Source: Cognaticolwellia aestuarii
GTDB taxonomy: Bacteria > Pseudomonadota > Gammaproteobacteria > Enterobacterales > Alteromonadaceae
Length of the DNA: 64,000 nucleotides
NCBI RefSeq assembly: GCF_002000025.1
Contig: NZ_MUZV01000006.1
Span: 186,001 to 250,000 of the forward strand
Direction: 5' to 3'
The translations under genes and the position numbers were made by a program. Shown one piece after another: positions 47,501 through 56,613 of the stretch (the first letter of the stretch is position 1; each line of letters begins with the position of its first letter). Under the pieces are notes generated by a model. The model saw only the letters and a list, made by a program, of their open reading frames with translations. It was not told where the DNA came from and made no database searches.

Positions 47501-47663
47501 TCATCATACTTTAGTTGTATATTAGAGTAGAAAAGAAGATAAGTAAAACACACCTAAAAGACGATAGCCCTCTAATTACTTGATATTTCAGCTAATTAAA
47601 ATTTATAACATGTTAAGACGTTCACTCAGATTAAGCAGGAGGTTCATTTTTACAAAAAATAAA

Positions 47664-47678
47664 AAGTGTCGACAATTT
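47664..47678. promoter_or_regulatory. Candidate GntR operator 3 (TGTCGACA)
   Basis: TGTCGACA at 47667-47674 lies just downstream of the stop codon of the SpmA/SpmB gene and 177 bp (near 17 helical turns) from operator 2. It could support DNA looping in the regulator's control region. Confidence 0.5.
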
Positions 47679-47683
47679 AGCTT

Positions 47684-48913
47684 TTAGCCAAAAAACCAAT
47701 AGCAAACGCCAATTGCTGCCGTTATACCAGCGACATCAGCGATTAAACCACACGCTAGCGCGTGACGACTATAGCGAATCCCCACCGAGCCAAAATAAAC
47801 CGCTAAGACATAAAAAGTAGTTTCTGTAGAGCCTTGCACGATTGAAGCTAAACGGCCAGCGAATGAGTCAGCACCGTGAGTATTCATGGTTTCAATCATC
47901 ATAGCGCGTGCACCAGAGCCACTTAATGGGTTCATAAATGCCGTTGGTAACGCATCAACAAACCGACTGTCGCCATTAAAAAAAAACACCATTTGTCGAA
48001 TGCCGTCTACTAAAATATCTAACGCACCACTTGCCCTAAAGACCCCGATTGCGCATAACATGGCTAATAAATAAGGAATTATTTTTATGCTGGTTTCAAA
48101 GCCTTGTTTAGCCCCTTCAATAAAACTATCGTAAACATTAACCTTGCGTTTTAGTGCAAGTAAAATAAAGCTAATCAAAGTGCTAAAAATCAGTAAATTG
48201 CCCATTAATGACGATTGCTGAGCTAACAGTTCAGCACTGAGTGTGGTGAAGTAAACTGCGATGGCTCCAACCAATGCCATGCCCGTTGCGAGGTAAAGTA
48301 AGATCACCTGCTGATAAAGTTTTATTCGTTGTACAAAAGCCACGGCTAATAAACCCGCTAAGGTTGAAGCAAAAGTGGCAAGTAATATCGGAACAAAAAC
48401 ATCAGTAGGGTTCAACGCTCCTTGTTGAGCGCGATAAACAAAAACAGTAACCGGAAACATCGTAACCGAGGAAGTATTTAAAACCAAAAATAGTATTTGT
48501 GCATTAGTAGCCGTTTCTTTTTTTGGATTCAGTAGCTGTAGATCTTGCATTGCTTTTAAGCCTAAAGGCGTTGCGGCATTATCCAAACCTAAAAAGTTTG
48601 CTGACAAATTCATGGTCATTGAACCTATTGCCGGGTGTCCGCTTGGCACACCGGGCATAAGACGCACAAATAATGGCGAAATAATTTGGGCAAATTTATC
48701 TATAATGCCGGCATGCTCAGCTATTTTCATCATACCTAGCCAAAAGCTTAAAATACCAATTAAGCCAATCGCTATTTCAACCGTGATCCGCGACATATCA
48801 AAAATAGCTTTAACGATTTCTTCAAAAATTAAAACTTGATCAAAAACCAACCATTGCACAATGGAAGAAATAAACGCAACAAAAAAAAAGCCACTCCAAA
48901 TACGATTTAACAC
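47684..48913 (-). CDS. Fused SpmA/SpmB-like nucleoside-recognition (Gate) domain membrane protein
   Basis: The 409-residue polytopic inner-membrane protein combines SpmA-like (about residues 1-200) and SpmB-like (about 225-409) halves, each with a Gate domain. Typical segments are MNLSANFLGLDNAATPLGLKAM (cited by its ends), LVLNTSSVTMFP, and in the second half AMMIETMNTHGADSF and IVQGSTETTFYVLAVYFGSVG. In Bacillus the two are separate spore-maturation genes, but this organism should not sporulate. The substrate is unknown; nucleoside/metabolite transport is the usual guess. The gene has its own promoter region and is not part of the prp operon. Confidence 0.85.
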   Translation of the reverse strand: MLNRIWSGFFFVAFISSIVQWLVFDQVLIFEEIVKAIFDMSRITVEIAIGLIGILSFWLGMMKIAEHAGIIDKFAQIISPLFVRLMPGVPSGHPAIGSMTMNLSANFLGLDNAATPLGLKAMQDLQLLNPKKETATNAQILFLVLNTSSVTMFPVTVFVYRAQQGALNPTDVFVPILLATFASTLAGLLAVAFVQRIKLYQQVILLYLATGMALVGAIAVYFTTLSAELLAQQSSLMGNLLIFSTLISFILLALKRKVNVYDSFIEGAKQGFETSIKIIPYLLAMLCAIGVFRASGALDILVDGIRQMVFFFNGDSRFVDALPTAFMNPLSGSGARAMMIETMNTHGADSFAGRLASIVQGSTETTFYVLAVYFGSVGIRYSRHALACGLIADVAGITAAIGVCYWFFG

Positions 48914-49318
48914 ACTTGTTCTCTTATTATATTTTTACTTGCCTATCATGCTAAATATCATGACATAGAAGGATATTATTACCTAACTTGTACTAAAAAC
49001 ATTGGGCATTAGCAAATAATATTCTCTGATGACTAAAACTAGGGCTTATCAAAAAACCTAACAATAACATCTTATAATTCAATAGAATAAATTAATTTTT
49101 GCATTTATAAAACCGTACACTACACTTAATTCTGAAGCTAAGTTATTAGCTTATTGCTCGCTAGCCTCTTCATTGAGGCAGTAAAATTTAGTACTTGTGT
49201 TTAATGTTAGACGTTCGATAAATTTGACAGTTTATTAGCGCAGGCTCATCTCCTTTTGAGCCGTTCCCTGAGCCCAAAACTATTCATAGTTTTGGGCTTT
49301 TTTTTCATCGCTTAATAA
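48914..49318. other. 405-bp intergenic region upstream of the SpmA/SpmB gene
   Basis: No open reading frame was found. It contains promoter-like hexamers and stem-loops on the plus strand (see the separate candidate ncRNA) and ends in a strong terminator that points into the convergent tatD side. The promoter of the SpmA/SpmB gene on the minus strand must also lie here. Confidence 0.5.
49133..49305 (+). ncRNA. Candidate small RNA with an intrinsic terminator
   Basis: A plus-strand transcript is suggested by a terminator with no gene to end. A 12-bp stem (AGCCCAAAACTA, 49271-49282, with 49287-49298) and a 4-nt loop are followed by eight T-residues, oriented for the plus strand, while both flanking genes lie on the minus strand. 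Upstream are TTGCAT...TACACT (16-bp spacer, 49099-49126) and TTGTGT...TAAATT (18-bp spacer, 49195-49224). Two further hairpins occur, GCCTC/GAGGC near 49164-49179 and GGCTCA/TGAGCC at 49243-49262. I cannot name a known sRNA. The start is uncertain. Confidence 0.35.
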
Positions 49319-50098
49319 TTAAACGTTACGTGTACTAGGAAATAAGCGATGAAAGTTATCACTTGATTGCTGCGCTATTTCAGCAACAGAAGTACCTCGA
49401 ATACTTGCAAGGTGCTTAGCAACCTCAACGACGTAAGCAGGTTGATTTTGTTTACCTCGATGTGGCACTGGTGCTAAATATGGTGCATCAGTCTCAATCA
49501 GAAATCGATCTGCAGGGACTTTTTTTGCCACTTCTCTCAATGCACTGGCGTTTTTAAATGTAACAATCCCTGAAAAAGAAATATAAAAGCCCATTGCAAT
49601 TGCTTGCTCTGCCATCTCCCAACTTTCAGTAAAGCAATGTAAGATACCGCCAACATTTTCAGCTTTTTCTGCTCTTAAAATAGCTAAAGTATCAGCTTGG
49701 GCATCTCGAGTATGAATGATCAACGGTTTATTCAATTGATTAGCAACACGTACATGCTTTCGAAAAGAGTCTAGCTGTACAGTTTTAGTTTCTGGCGCAT
49801 AAAAATAATCCAATCCAGTTTCACCAATCGCGACTACTCTCGGGTGTTTCGCTAACTGGCTTAGCTGCTCGGGGTCTATTTCATCGTCCTGATTTAATGG
49901 ATGTGCACCACAAGTTAACCAAACATGATCATATTTTGCCGTTTTTTCTGCCATGGCAGGAAATTCTTCTATCGTGACACTGACACACAGTAAGGTATTA
50001 ACATTTTCTGCAGACGCAGCATCGATGACATTATCTAAATTATTGTCAAAATCTTCGAGTTTCAGGCGATCTAAATGACAATGAGAATCTATAAACAC
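49319..50098 (-). CDS. tatD: TatD family metal-dependent deoxyribonuclease
   Basis: The 259-residue protein is a TIM-barrel metal-dependent hydrolase of the TatD/YcfH family. The metal ligands are in FIDSHCHLD (His7 and His9), IGETGLDYF (Glu), HTRDA and HCFTES (His), and ETDAPYLAP (Asp). TatD enzymes have 3'-5' exonuclease or D-aminoacyl-tRNA deacylase activity; this member sits at the position of E. coli ycfH, downstream of holB and pilZ. Cytosolic. Confidence 0.93.
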   Translation of the reverse strand: MFIDSHCHLDRLKLEDFDNNLDNVIDAASAENVNTLLCVSVTIEEFPAMAEKTAKYDHVWLTCGAHPLNQDDEIDPEQLSQLAKHPRVVAIGETGLDYFYAPETKTVQLDSFRKHVRVANQLNKPLIIHTRDAQADTLAILRAEKAENVGGILHCFTESWEMAEQAIAMGFYISFSGIVTFKNASALREVAKKVPADRFLIETDAPYLAPVPHRGKQNQPAYVVEVAKHLASIRGTSVAEIAQQSSDNFHRLFPSTRNV

Positions 50099-50158
50099 AG
50101 GGGGTACTCCGCACGAATGTGCTCGTTTTATTATTAATGAATTTATTTTACGCTAATC

Positions 50159-50485
50159 TTACATTGATAAGGTTGGCTCTGAAGAGTTAAGCAAACGCCC
50201 TATCAATTTGTCAATTTGATTACGGACGTTATCTGGATCTTCAACAAAACTGACACCGATACCTGCCGGTGTTCCATTTTGCGCGCCAATAGGGGTTATC
50301 CAAGTAACCTTACCTTTAATCTCTGAGGGCTCTAAAGAGTCTGGCAAAGTAACCGTTAAATTAATATCTGTTGCTAGCTCAAATTGCTCGGTCGTACGAA
50401 TAAATAAGCCACCGTGCTTCATAAATGGCATATATGACTGATATAAATCACGATCCGAAATAAATTCAAGTGTAATATTTTCCAA
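50159..50485 (-). CDS. pilZ: PilZ domain protein
   Basis: PilZ is the type IV pilus assembly protein of gammaproteobacteria and takes its name from the c-di-GMP-binding domain. This copy has the PilZ layout (HGGLFIRTTEQF, LTVTLPDSLEPSEIKGKVTWITP and IGVSFVEDP; the middle one cited by its ends) but lacks an RxxxR motif, as in other PilZ proteins that bind c-di-GMP poorly. I start it at TTG 50485 (108 residues). AGAGGG lies six bases upstream and directly follows the holB stop codon. The open frame extends to an ATG at 50524 inside holB, which I think is too far upstream. Confidence 0.8.
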   Translation of the reverse strand: MENITLEFISDRDLYQSYMPFMKHGGLFIRTTEQFELATDINLTVTLPDSLEPSEIKGKVTWITPIGAQNGTPAGIGVSFVEDPDNVRNQIDKLIGRLLNSSEPTLSM

Positions 50486-50495
50486 AATTATCCCT

Positions 50496-51446
50496 CTAGT
50501 TTTGGTCGCTATTTCGTATAGCAAAGCTAATATCTGCTAAGAGTTTTTCACTTAAAAACTGTCGATTTACTTGTACTAATGTTTTCAGTTTAGTGTTCGC
50601 CGTTTGAGCTAAATTATAGATATGACATAACTGCTGCTTATCAGGTATCTTGACTAGTGTATTATCTGACCTTGCAGTTTGCCAACCTGACTGCTCACGC
50701 ATCAAGCCAACCACTATTTTTTCTAACCAACGATAACCATCACTGTGTTGAGCTAAGGCCACAAGCACTTCATTACGATTTCGATGTAACGTTAAATACT
50801 GGATAAAGTGCGTACGAAATTCATTATAGGCATGTGCTGCATCACTATCACTTAATTCATTAAGATGACTCAGGTTAACAAATACATCATCGCCCTGCTG
50901 ATGAAATTCAGCAAGCAACTTTTCACCTACTGGCGGACGTACTTCAATACGCTGACAGCGGCTTATAATAGTGGGTAATAGAAGATCACTGCGATCGGTT
51001 GTTAAAATGATAAAACTATTTGATGTTGGCTCTTCTAATGTTTTTAATAAGGCATTAGCTGCTGAAATAGTCATATGATCTGCATGATTAACTAACGCTG
51101 TTTTCGCTTGGCCTATGTGTGCAGTTTTCTCAAAAAATTGACTTAGTTTACGTATTACATCAACACCGATAGTGCTTTTATCACTAATAATACTCAAGTG
51201 ATCAGGATAACTCGAGTTCAAAAATAGTTTACACGTTTTACACTGACCACAAGGCTGAATAACAACTTGCTCTTGGCCAACATTTTCTTGATGTAGCGCT
51301 TGACACAACAGAACATTAATAAGCCAATCTGCAAGCTTTTCTTGTCCAGCATTAGGCACCCCTGCAAATAATAAGGCATGAGGCAGCTTACTTGCCAAAA
51401 TTTGCCTAGACAATTGCTGTTGAATATTAAGCAACCAAGTATTCAT
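50496..51446 (-). CDS. holB: DNA polymerase III subunit delta'
   Basis: HolB is part of the clamp loader. The AAA+-like N-terminal region shows PHALLFAGVPNAGQEKLADW (a modified Walker A), a zinc module with four cysteines (QPCGQCKTCKLF plus the first Cys of LLCQ), and ANALLKTLEEPTSNSFIIL, the usual delta' hallmark. ISRCQRIEVRPP is the sensor region. Length 316, against 334 in E. coli. Gene order tmk-holB-pilZ-tatD is the usual one. Four bases separate it from tmk. Confidence 0.93.
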   Translation of the reverse strand: MNTWLLNIQQQLSRQILASKLPHALLFAGVPNAGQEKLADWLINVLLCQALHQENVGQEQVVIQPCGQCKTCKLFLNSSYPDHLSIISDKSTIGVDVIRKLSQFFEKTAHIGQAKTALVNHADHMTISAANALLKTLEEPTSNSFIILTTDRSDLLLPTIISRCQRIEVRPPVGEKLLAEFHQQGDDVFVNLSHLNELSDSDAAHAYNEFRTHFIQYLTLHRNRNEVLVALAQHSDGYRWLEKIVVGLMREQSGWQTARSDNTLVKIPDKQQLCHIYNLAQTANTKLKTLVQVNRQFLSEKLLADISFAIRNSDQN

Positions 51447-51449
51447 TAA

Positions 51450-52085
51450 TTAATCTTCTTTGCGAGATATAAAAGCTTCAACGCTTTTGGCTACATCACT
51501 ATGTACAGCCTGCATGGTTTGACTGGCATCTATAATATCGGTGCTCTCTGACGCCGCTGCTAATGTAAGATACTTGTTTCGAACACGCTGAAAGAATTCT
51601 ATTTTTTCTAATTCAATACGGTCTAATTCGCCTCGGGCTTGTGCACGCGCTAAACCCAGCTCTGGTGCAATGTCTAAATAGAGTGTTAAGTCAGGAGTAA
51701 ACCCCTTTAACGTGACGTCTGCAATCGCATTCATTACTTTGTCATCAAATTGCCGTCCTCCTCCCTGATATGCGCGCGATGATAAGTCATGACGGTCACC
51801 GATCACCCATGTACCTTGCGCTAAAGCTGGCAAAATTCTATTGGCCATTAACTGGCTGCGGCTTGCATACATCAAAAAAAGTTCAGTTTCTTGTGTTAAC
51901 TCTTCATCATGACTTGCTGATTTTACAATATCACGTAAAGCTTCAGCTAACGGCGTACCACCAGGCTCTCGTGTTTTTATAAAAGCAATATTATGCTTTT
52001 GCAATACAGCTTCAATAACATTAATAGCTGAGGACTTACCTGCGCCTTCAATTCCTTCGACAACAATAAACTTGCCTTTATTCAT
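51450..52085 (-). CDS. tmk: Thymidylate kinase
   Basis: Tmk phosphorylates dTMP to dTDP. The P-loop is [12 protein letters not shown] (about residues 8-19), the DR(E/H) motif is [13 protein letters not shown], and the lid contains [30 protein letters not shown] is the substrate/Arg segment. Length 211, as in E. coli (213). It is downstream of mltG and co-oriented with holB. Confidence 0.96.
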   Translation of the reverse strand: MNKGKFIVVEGIEGAGKSSAINVIEAVLQKHNIAFIKTREPGGTPLAEALRDIVKSASHDEELTQETELFLMYASRSQLMANRILPALAQGTWVIGDRHDLSSRAYQGGGRQFDDKVMNAIADVTLKGFTPDLTLYLDIAPELGLARAQARGELDRIELEKIEFFQRVRNKYLTLAAASESTDIIDASQTMQAVHSDVAKSVEAFISRKED

Positions 52086-52133
52086 TTTAAACTTCCATAA
52101 TACAATATATTAAATTTCTTGTGCCGCTTTAAG

Positions 52134-53171
52134 TCACTTCTTGTTGCGCTGATACTTAGTAACAGCACGGTTATGATCGGCCAAATTCGTTGAAAAAATA
52201 TGTTCGCCGGCACCATTACTGACAAAATATAAATAGTGACTTAACTCTGGATGTAAAGCCGCTTGTAATGCTTGCGCCCCTGGCAAAGCTATCGGTGTTG
52301 GTGGTAAACCTTTTATCTTATAGGTGTTATAAGCTGTTTTTTCACGTAAATGTGCATAAGTAATATCTCCTTGGTAACGATCACCTAAGCCATAAATGAC
52401 GGTTGGATCGGTTTGAAGGCGCATTTTCTTATGTAAACGGTTAATAAAAACGGATGCAATACGTGGGTGCTCTGCGTGCTTACCACTTTCTTTTTCAATA
52501 ATTGATGCCATGATCAACGCTTGATAAGGTGAAGTATAAGGCAAGTCAGTGGCTCTATTGTGCCACAACTCATCTAGGGTCTTGCGCATTTTTTTATGCG
52601 CTCTGTCAATAATATCAATATCGGCTGTATTTTGAGTAAAGGCATAAGTATCAGGAAAAAGCCAACCTTCAGGATTCGCTTGCTCAATTGACAATCTTTT
52701 CGCAATAGCCGCTATCGATAAATCAGTGAGTTGATGGTTAATATGAGGGTGCTGTGCTAATTGTGCTAATACTTGTTTAAAGGTAGTCCCTTCTATAAAG
52801 GTTATCGAGAACTGATGCTCCTTCCCTAAAACTACCATTTTCAGTAATTCAATCACCGGCATATTTGCCTGGACTTGATAAGTACCTGATTTAATTTCGC
52901 CTAGTTCAGGAGCAAACTTAATATAACTACGTAACCAAAAACGATTTTCGAGCCATCCATTGGTAACAAGCTGTTTTGAAAAAGCATTAAATGACGTGCC
53001 CGGCTTAATGGTAATAAAAGCCACTTGCTCCAAGACTAATGGTTGCTGTACCTTCATTTGAGCAGTAATAAAAAGCCCAATAACAGTTAAAACAATTAAT
53101 GTTATCGTCATTGTTAAGATGACCAATAATTTTCGAACCAACAAAGGTAAACCGAGAAGTTTATTTATCAT
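52134..53171 (-). CDS. mltG: Endolytic murein transglycosylase MltG
   Basis: MltG (YceG) cleaves nascent glycan strands in the inner membrane and sets their length. There is one N-terminal membrane helix (about residues 14-35). A LysM-like region follows (LEQVAFITIKPGTSFNAFSKQL, cited by its ends). The YceG catalytic core carries ASIIEKESGKHAEHPRIASVFINRL with the catalytic Glu. LQTDPTVIYGLGDRY and NTYKIKGLPPTPI are typical. Length 345. It lies between pabC and tmk, as in E. coli. Confidence 0.95.
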   Translation of the reverse strand: MINKLLGLPLLVRKLLVILTMTITLIVLTVIGLFITAQMKVQQPLVLEQVAFITIKPGTSFNAFSKQLVTNGWLENRFWLRSYIKFAPELGEIKSGTYQVQANMPVIELLKMVVLGKEHQFSITFIEGTTFKQVLAQLAQHPHINHQLTDLSIAAIAKRLSIEQANPEGWLFPDTYAFTQNTADIDIIDRAHKKMRKTLDELWHNRATDLPYTSPYQALIMASIIEKESGKHAEHPRIASVFINRLHKKMRLQTDPTVIYGLGDRYQGDITYAHLREKTAYNTYKIKGLPPTPIALPGAQALQAALHPELSHYLYFVSNGAGEHIFSTNLADHNRAVTKYQRNKK

Positions 53172-53193
53172 TGTGTATTTGAATTATCCATAC

Positions 53194-53991
53194 TTAAAGG
53201 TTATTTTTCATGTTGGCGACAGCTGAAATATCTAATTGCTGACCATTAAATATTTTAACCGGCACTATACCTAAAATAGCGTTACTAATAAACATCGCGA
53301 CAACATTATCCAAATCATCTAGCATATATTGCCCCTGTTGAATATTTGGATTATTCAACAGAAGATTAGCTCTCATTAAACCCGCTACTCCTGCAGTAGT
53401 TAACGAAGGTGTATGCCACTGACCAGCCTTTAGCCAGAATACATTAGCACTACAACACTCAATGATGTGTCCATTTATATCAGTTACTATCAAATCATCT
53501 TCTGTACGTTGATCTAATTCAGCTCTTAATAAGACTTGCTCTAAACGATTTAAATGTTTAATACCGGCTAGCATTGGGTTAATGCCCAACTGTAGCGTAC
53601 TCGTTCCAACAGTAATTCCTTGCTGTTGCCATTGAGGATAAAATGCGGGGTAATCATGTAATGAAACAATAACTTTAGCTTGTTGTACACCTAGACGTGA
53701 GTAACCACGGCCACCACTACCGCAAGTGATCATGACTTTAACTATCGCTATGTCAATATCAGCAGAAATGTCATGTAAGGTGTTCACTAGCGCTATCGAG
53801 TCAAACTTAGGTAAGCCTAACTGCTGGCTTTGCTGAACTAAGCGCTCGATATGCTGTGCTAACATTACAATCTCACCGTGTTTTACTAAAGCCGTCGTAA
53901 AACAACCATCGCCATAGGCTAAACCACGATCATCAATTGTAATCGTCTTAGTTGCTTGTCCATCTACAAAACTTATCACGTTAATTACCAT
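53194..53991 (-). CDS. pabC: Aminodeoxychorismate lyase
   Basis: PabC is a PLP-dependent fold-type IV enzyme that converts aminodeoxychorismate to p-aminobenzoate and pyruvate for folate. DDRGLAYGDGCFTT near the N terminus and GIKHLNRLEQVLLR (with the PLP lysine) are diagnostic, and CCSANVFWLK follows. Length 265, against 269 in E. coli. The ATG is placed unusually: it directly follows the T-run of the hairpin after fabF, so no Shine-Dalgarno sequence stands free; the nearest candidate (AGG) is in the hairpin's 3' arm. Confidence 0.9.
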   Translation of the reverse strand: MVINVISFVDGQATKTITIDDRGLAYGDGCFTTALVKHGEIVMLAQHIERLVQQSQQLGLPKFDSIALVNTLHDISADIDIAIVKVMITCGSGGRGYSRLGVQQAKVIVSLHDYPAFYPQWQQQGITVGTSTLQLGINPMLAGIKHLNRLEQVLLRAELDQRTEDDLIVTDINGHIIECCSANVFWLKAGQWHTPSLTTAGVAGLMRANLLLNNPNIQQGQYMLDDLDNVVAMFISNAILGIVPVKIFNGQQLDISAVANMKNNL

Positions 53992-54025
53992 AAAAAAACC
54001 TGAATACTAGGGTCAAGTATTCAGG
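53992..54025 (-). terminator. Intrinsic terminator between fabF and pabC
   Basis: On the minus strand the 10-bp stem CCTGAATACT/AGTATTCAGG (53999-54008 with 54016-54025) and a 7-nt loop are followed by seven T-residues that touch the pabC start codon. It would largely separate pabC expression from that of fabF. Confidence 0.85.
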
Positions 54026-54102
54026 CTTAAGAGATTGAGTTCAAGGGCTATTAGCATTAATAGTTAAATTTATAATAACCTTAGCTGTATATCAGTTCAG
54101 TT

Positions 54103-55335
54103 TTAAATTTTCTTAAAGATCAAAGATCCGTTTGTACCACCAAAACCAAATGAGTTACATAAAACGTAATCTAAATTAGCATCGCGCGCGGTATGAGCAA
54201 CATAATCTAGATCACACCCTTCATCAGGATTGTCCAAATTAATAGTAGGAGGTACTGCATTGTTTGCTAATGCTTGAATACTGAATATTGCTTCAACTGC
54301 GCCAGCAGCACCAAGTAGATGCCCGGTCATTGATTTCGTTGAACCCACCATTACATCATAAGCCAGGTCGCCAAATACTGATTTAACGGCATTGGTTTCA
54401 GCGATATCGCCAGCTGGCGTTGATGTACCATGAGCATTAATATAGCCAATATCGGCAATATTAACTTTCGCGTCCTTAATGGCATTTTGCATTGCTAAAG
54501 CAGCACCTGCCCCATCTGCTGGTGGGGATGTCATGTGATAAGCGTCACCGCTCATACCAAAACCTGCGAGTTCAGCATAAATTTTTGCCCCTCGTGATTT
54601 TGCATGTTCATACTCTTCAAGTACCATTACACCTGCACCGTCACCAAGAACAAATCCATCACGGTCTTTGTCCCAAGGACGAGAAGCTTGTTGTGGTGCA
54701 TCATTACGTGTCGACATAGCGCGTGCTGCACCAAAGCCCCCCATTCCTAACGTTGTTGATGCCTTTTCGGCACCACCAGCAACCATTGCATCGGCATCAC
54801 CATAGGCGATCATCCGTGCCGCATGACCGATATTGTGTACACCACTAGTACAAGCCGTCACGATGGAAATATTAGGCCCTTTCATACCAAACATGATAGA
54901 TAAATGGCCTGCGATCATATTAATAATGGTAGAAGGAACAAAAAATGGTGATAGTTTACGTGGACCATTTTTTAATAATTTTTCATGGTTTTCTTCAATA
55001 AGACCCAAGCCACCAATGCCTGATCCAACAGCTACACCAATCCGTTGAGCATTTTCTTCGGTGATGTCTAAACCAGAATCTTTAATAGCTTGCACGCCTG
55101 CCGCGACGCCATATTGAATAAATAAATCCATTTTCTTGGCTTCTTTACGAGCCATATAGTCTTGTGCATCAAAATCTTTTACTAAACCGGCAAATCGCGT
55201 TGGATACGCTGTGGTATCAAAATGCGTAATATTAGATATACCACTTTGTCCAAGTAGTAAGTTTTGCCAGGTTGATTCAGGGCTGTTGCCTAAAGGGCTA
55301 AGCATGCCAAGACCGGTAACCACAACGCGTCTCAT
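54103..55335 (-). CDS. fabF: 3-oxoacyl-[ACP] synthase II
   Basis: FabF elongates acyl-ACP in type II fatty-acid synthesis. The Cys-His-His triad is visible: Cys162 ([12 protein letters not shown]), His in [11 protein letters not shown] and His in [14 protein letters not shown]. The C-terminal [12 protein letters not shown] is also typical. The Cys context has TSGVH rather than the usual ATGAH, a minor difference. Length 410. It follows acpP with a hairpin between them. Confidence 0.95.
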   Translation of the reverse strand: MRRVVVTGLGMLSPLGNSPESTWQNLLLGQSGISNITHFDTTAYPTRFAGLVKDFDAQDYMARKEAKKMDLFIQYGVAAGVQAIKDSGLDITEENAQRIGVAVGSGIGGLGLIEENHEKLLKNGPRKLSPFFVPSTIINMIAGHLSIMFGMKGPNISIVTACTSGVHNIGHAARMIAYGDADAMVAGGAEKASTTLGMGGFGAARAMSTRNDAPQQASRPWDKDRDGFVLGDGAGVMVLEEYEHAKSRGAKIYAELAGFGMSGDAYHMTSPPADGAGAALAMQNAIKDAKVNIADIGYINAHGTSTPAGDIAETNAVKSVFGDLAYDVMVGSTKSMTGHLLGAAGAVEAIFSIQALANNAVPPTINLDNPDEGCDLDYVAHTARDANLDYVLCNSFGFGGTNGSLIFKKI

Positions 55336-55426
55336 GAGATGTGCTGCCTCCGATAGAATTGAATTATAGCGGGTGTTTTATTTAACTTATTTAAAACAGC
55401 TGTTAATATTTTAAAACGATAAAAAC

Positions 55427-55456
55427 AAATCAGGCGGTAATTAAACCGCCTGAAAT
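55427..55456 (-). terminator. Hairpin between acpP and fabF
   Basis: On the minus strand TCAGGCGGT and its complement form a 9-bp stem with a 6-nt loop, followed by TTTGTTTTT. It probably limits read-through from the highly expressed acpP into fabF. Confidence 0.75.
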
Positions 55457-55474
55457 CAATACATTCGTTTGTTA

Positions 55475-55708
55475 TTACTGGTTAGCAGTAACGTAATCGA
55501 TTGCAGCTTGAACTGTTGTAATTTTCTCAGCTTCTTCATCTGGAATTTCAGTATCAAATTCTTCTTCTAACGCCATTACTAATTCAACAGTGTCTAAAGA
55601 GTCTGCACCTAAGTCGTCAACAAAAGAAGCTTCAACTTTTACTTCGTCTTCGCTTACACCAAGTTGCTCAATAGTAATTTTTTTTACGCGTTCTTCGATA
55701 GTACTCAT
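55475..55708 (-). CDS. acpP: Acyl carrier protein
   Basis: ACP carries the growing acyl chain on a phosphopantetheine arm attached to Ser37 in the motif GADSLD. The 77-residue, very acidic sequence begins [17 protein letters not shown], which matches gammaproteobacterial AcpP. It has a 164-bp upstream region, so its own promoter is likely, as in E. coli, followed by a hairpin. Cytosolic. Confidence 0.98.
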   Translation of the reverse strand: MSTIEERVKKITIEQLGVSEDEVKVEASFVDDLGADSLDTVELVMALEEEFDTEIPDEEAEKITTVQAAIDYVTANQ

Positions 55709-55872
55709 TTTTTTTCCTTTACTAGAAAATACAATTTTTCAAAATTGTGTGTAGTTTATTCGTCAAAAGCCAACCATGCAAGCTTCTAATTTTACTTTTT
55801 CGCTGGTCTAACCTGTTGACAGTTTATAATTTATTCGAATTTAACACAAAGTAAGCAAAAAGCGAACTTTTG

Positions 55873-56607
55873 TTAAACCATGTACATACCACCATTTACG
55901 TGTAATGTTTCACCCGTAATATACGCCGCAGAATCAGAAGCTAAGAAAGCCACAGCATTAGCAATTTCTTCAGGTTTCCCTAAACGATTCGCCGGAACCT
56001 GCGCAAAAATGCCTTCTTTTTGCTCGTCCGTCAGTGTTTGTGTCATATCAGTATCAATAAAGCCAGGAGAGACCGTATTCACGGTAATACCACGTGAAGC
56101 TACCTCTCGTGCTAATGACTTTGTAAAACCAATTAAACCAGCCTTCGCTGTCGCATAATTAACTTGACCCGCATTCCCCATCGTACCAACAACTGAACCA
56201 ATGTTGATGATTCGTCCTTGACGCTTCTTCATCATAGCGCGCAATACGGCCTTACTAATTTTAAAGACTGAGGTGAGATTGGTTTCAATGATATCATTCC
56301 ATTCATCATCTTTCATGCGCATCATCAAATTATCACGCGTTATACCGGCATTATTAACTAAAACATCAACTGCACCATGTTTCTCCTTAATTAACTCAAA
56401 CATGGCACTAATTGAAGCATCATCAGTGACATTTAACACTAAACCTTGTTCTTCGCCTAAGTACTCACTGATATTAGCGGCACCGTGCTCTGATGTTGCT
56501 GTTCCAATAACTGTACCACCTAGGGCTTTAAGTTGTGATGCGATAGCTTTGCCTATACCACGACTCGCACCTGTTACTAAAATAACCTTACCTTCTAATG
56601 AAAACAT
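55873..56607 (-). CDS. fabG: 3-oxoacyl-[ACP] reductase
   Basis: FabG is an NADPH-dependent short-chain dehydrogenase that reduces 3-ketoacyl-ACP. TGASRGIGKAI is the cofactor loop, NNAG is present, and the catalytic Ser-Tyr-Lys set appears in GSVVGTMGNAGQVNYATAKAG (cited by its ends). Length 244. It starts 6 bp after fabD ends, so fabD and fabG are co-transcribed. Confidence 0.97.
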   Translation of the reverse strand: MFSLEGKVILVTGASRGIGKAIASQLKALGGTVIGTATSEHGAANISEYLGEEQGLVLNVTDDASISAMFELIKEKHGAVDVLVNNAGITRDNLMMRMKDDEWNDIIETNLTSVFKISKAVLRAMMKKRQGRIINIGSVVGTMGNAGQVNYATAKAGLIGFTKSLAREVASRGITVNTVSPGFIDTDMTQTLTDEQKEGIFAQVPANRLGKPEEIANAVAFLASDSAAYITGETLHVNGGMYMV

Positions 56608-56613
56608 ATAATT

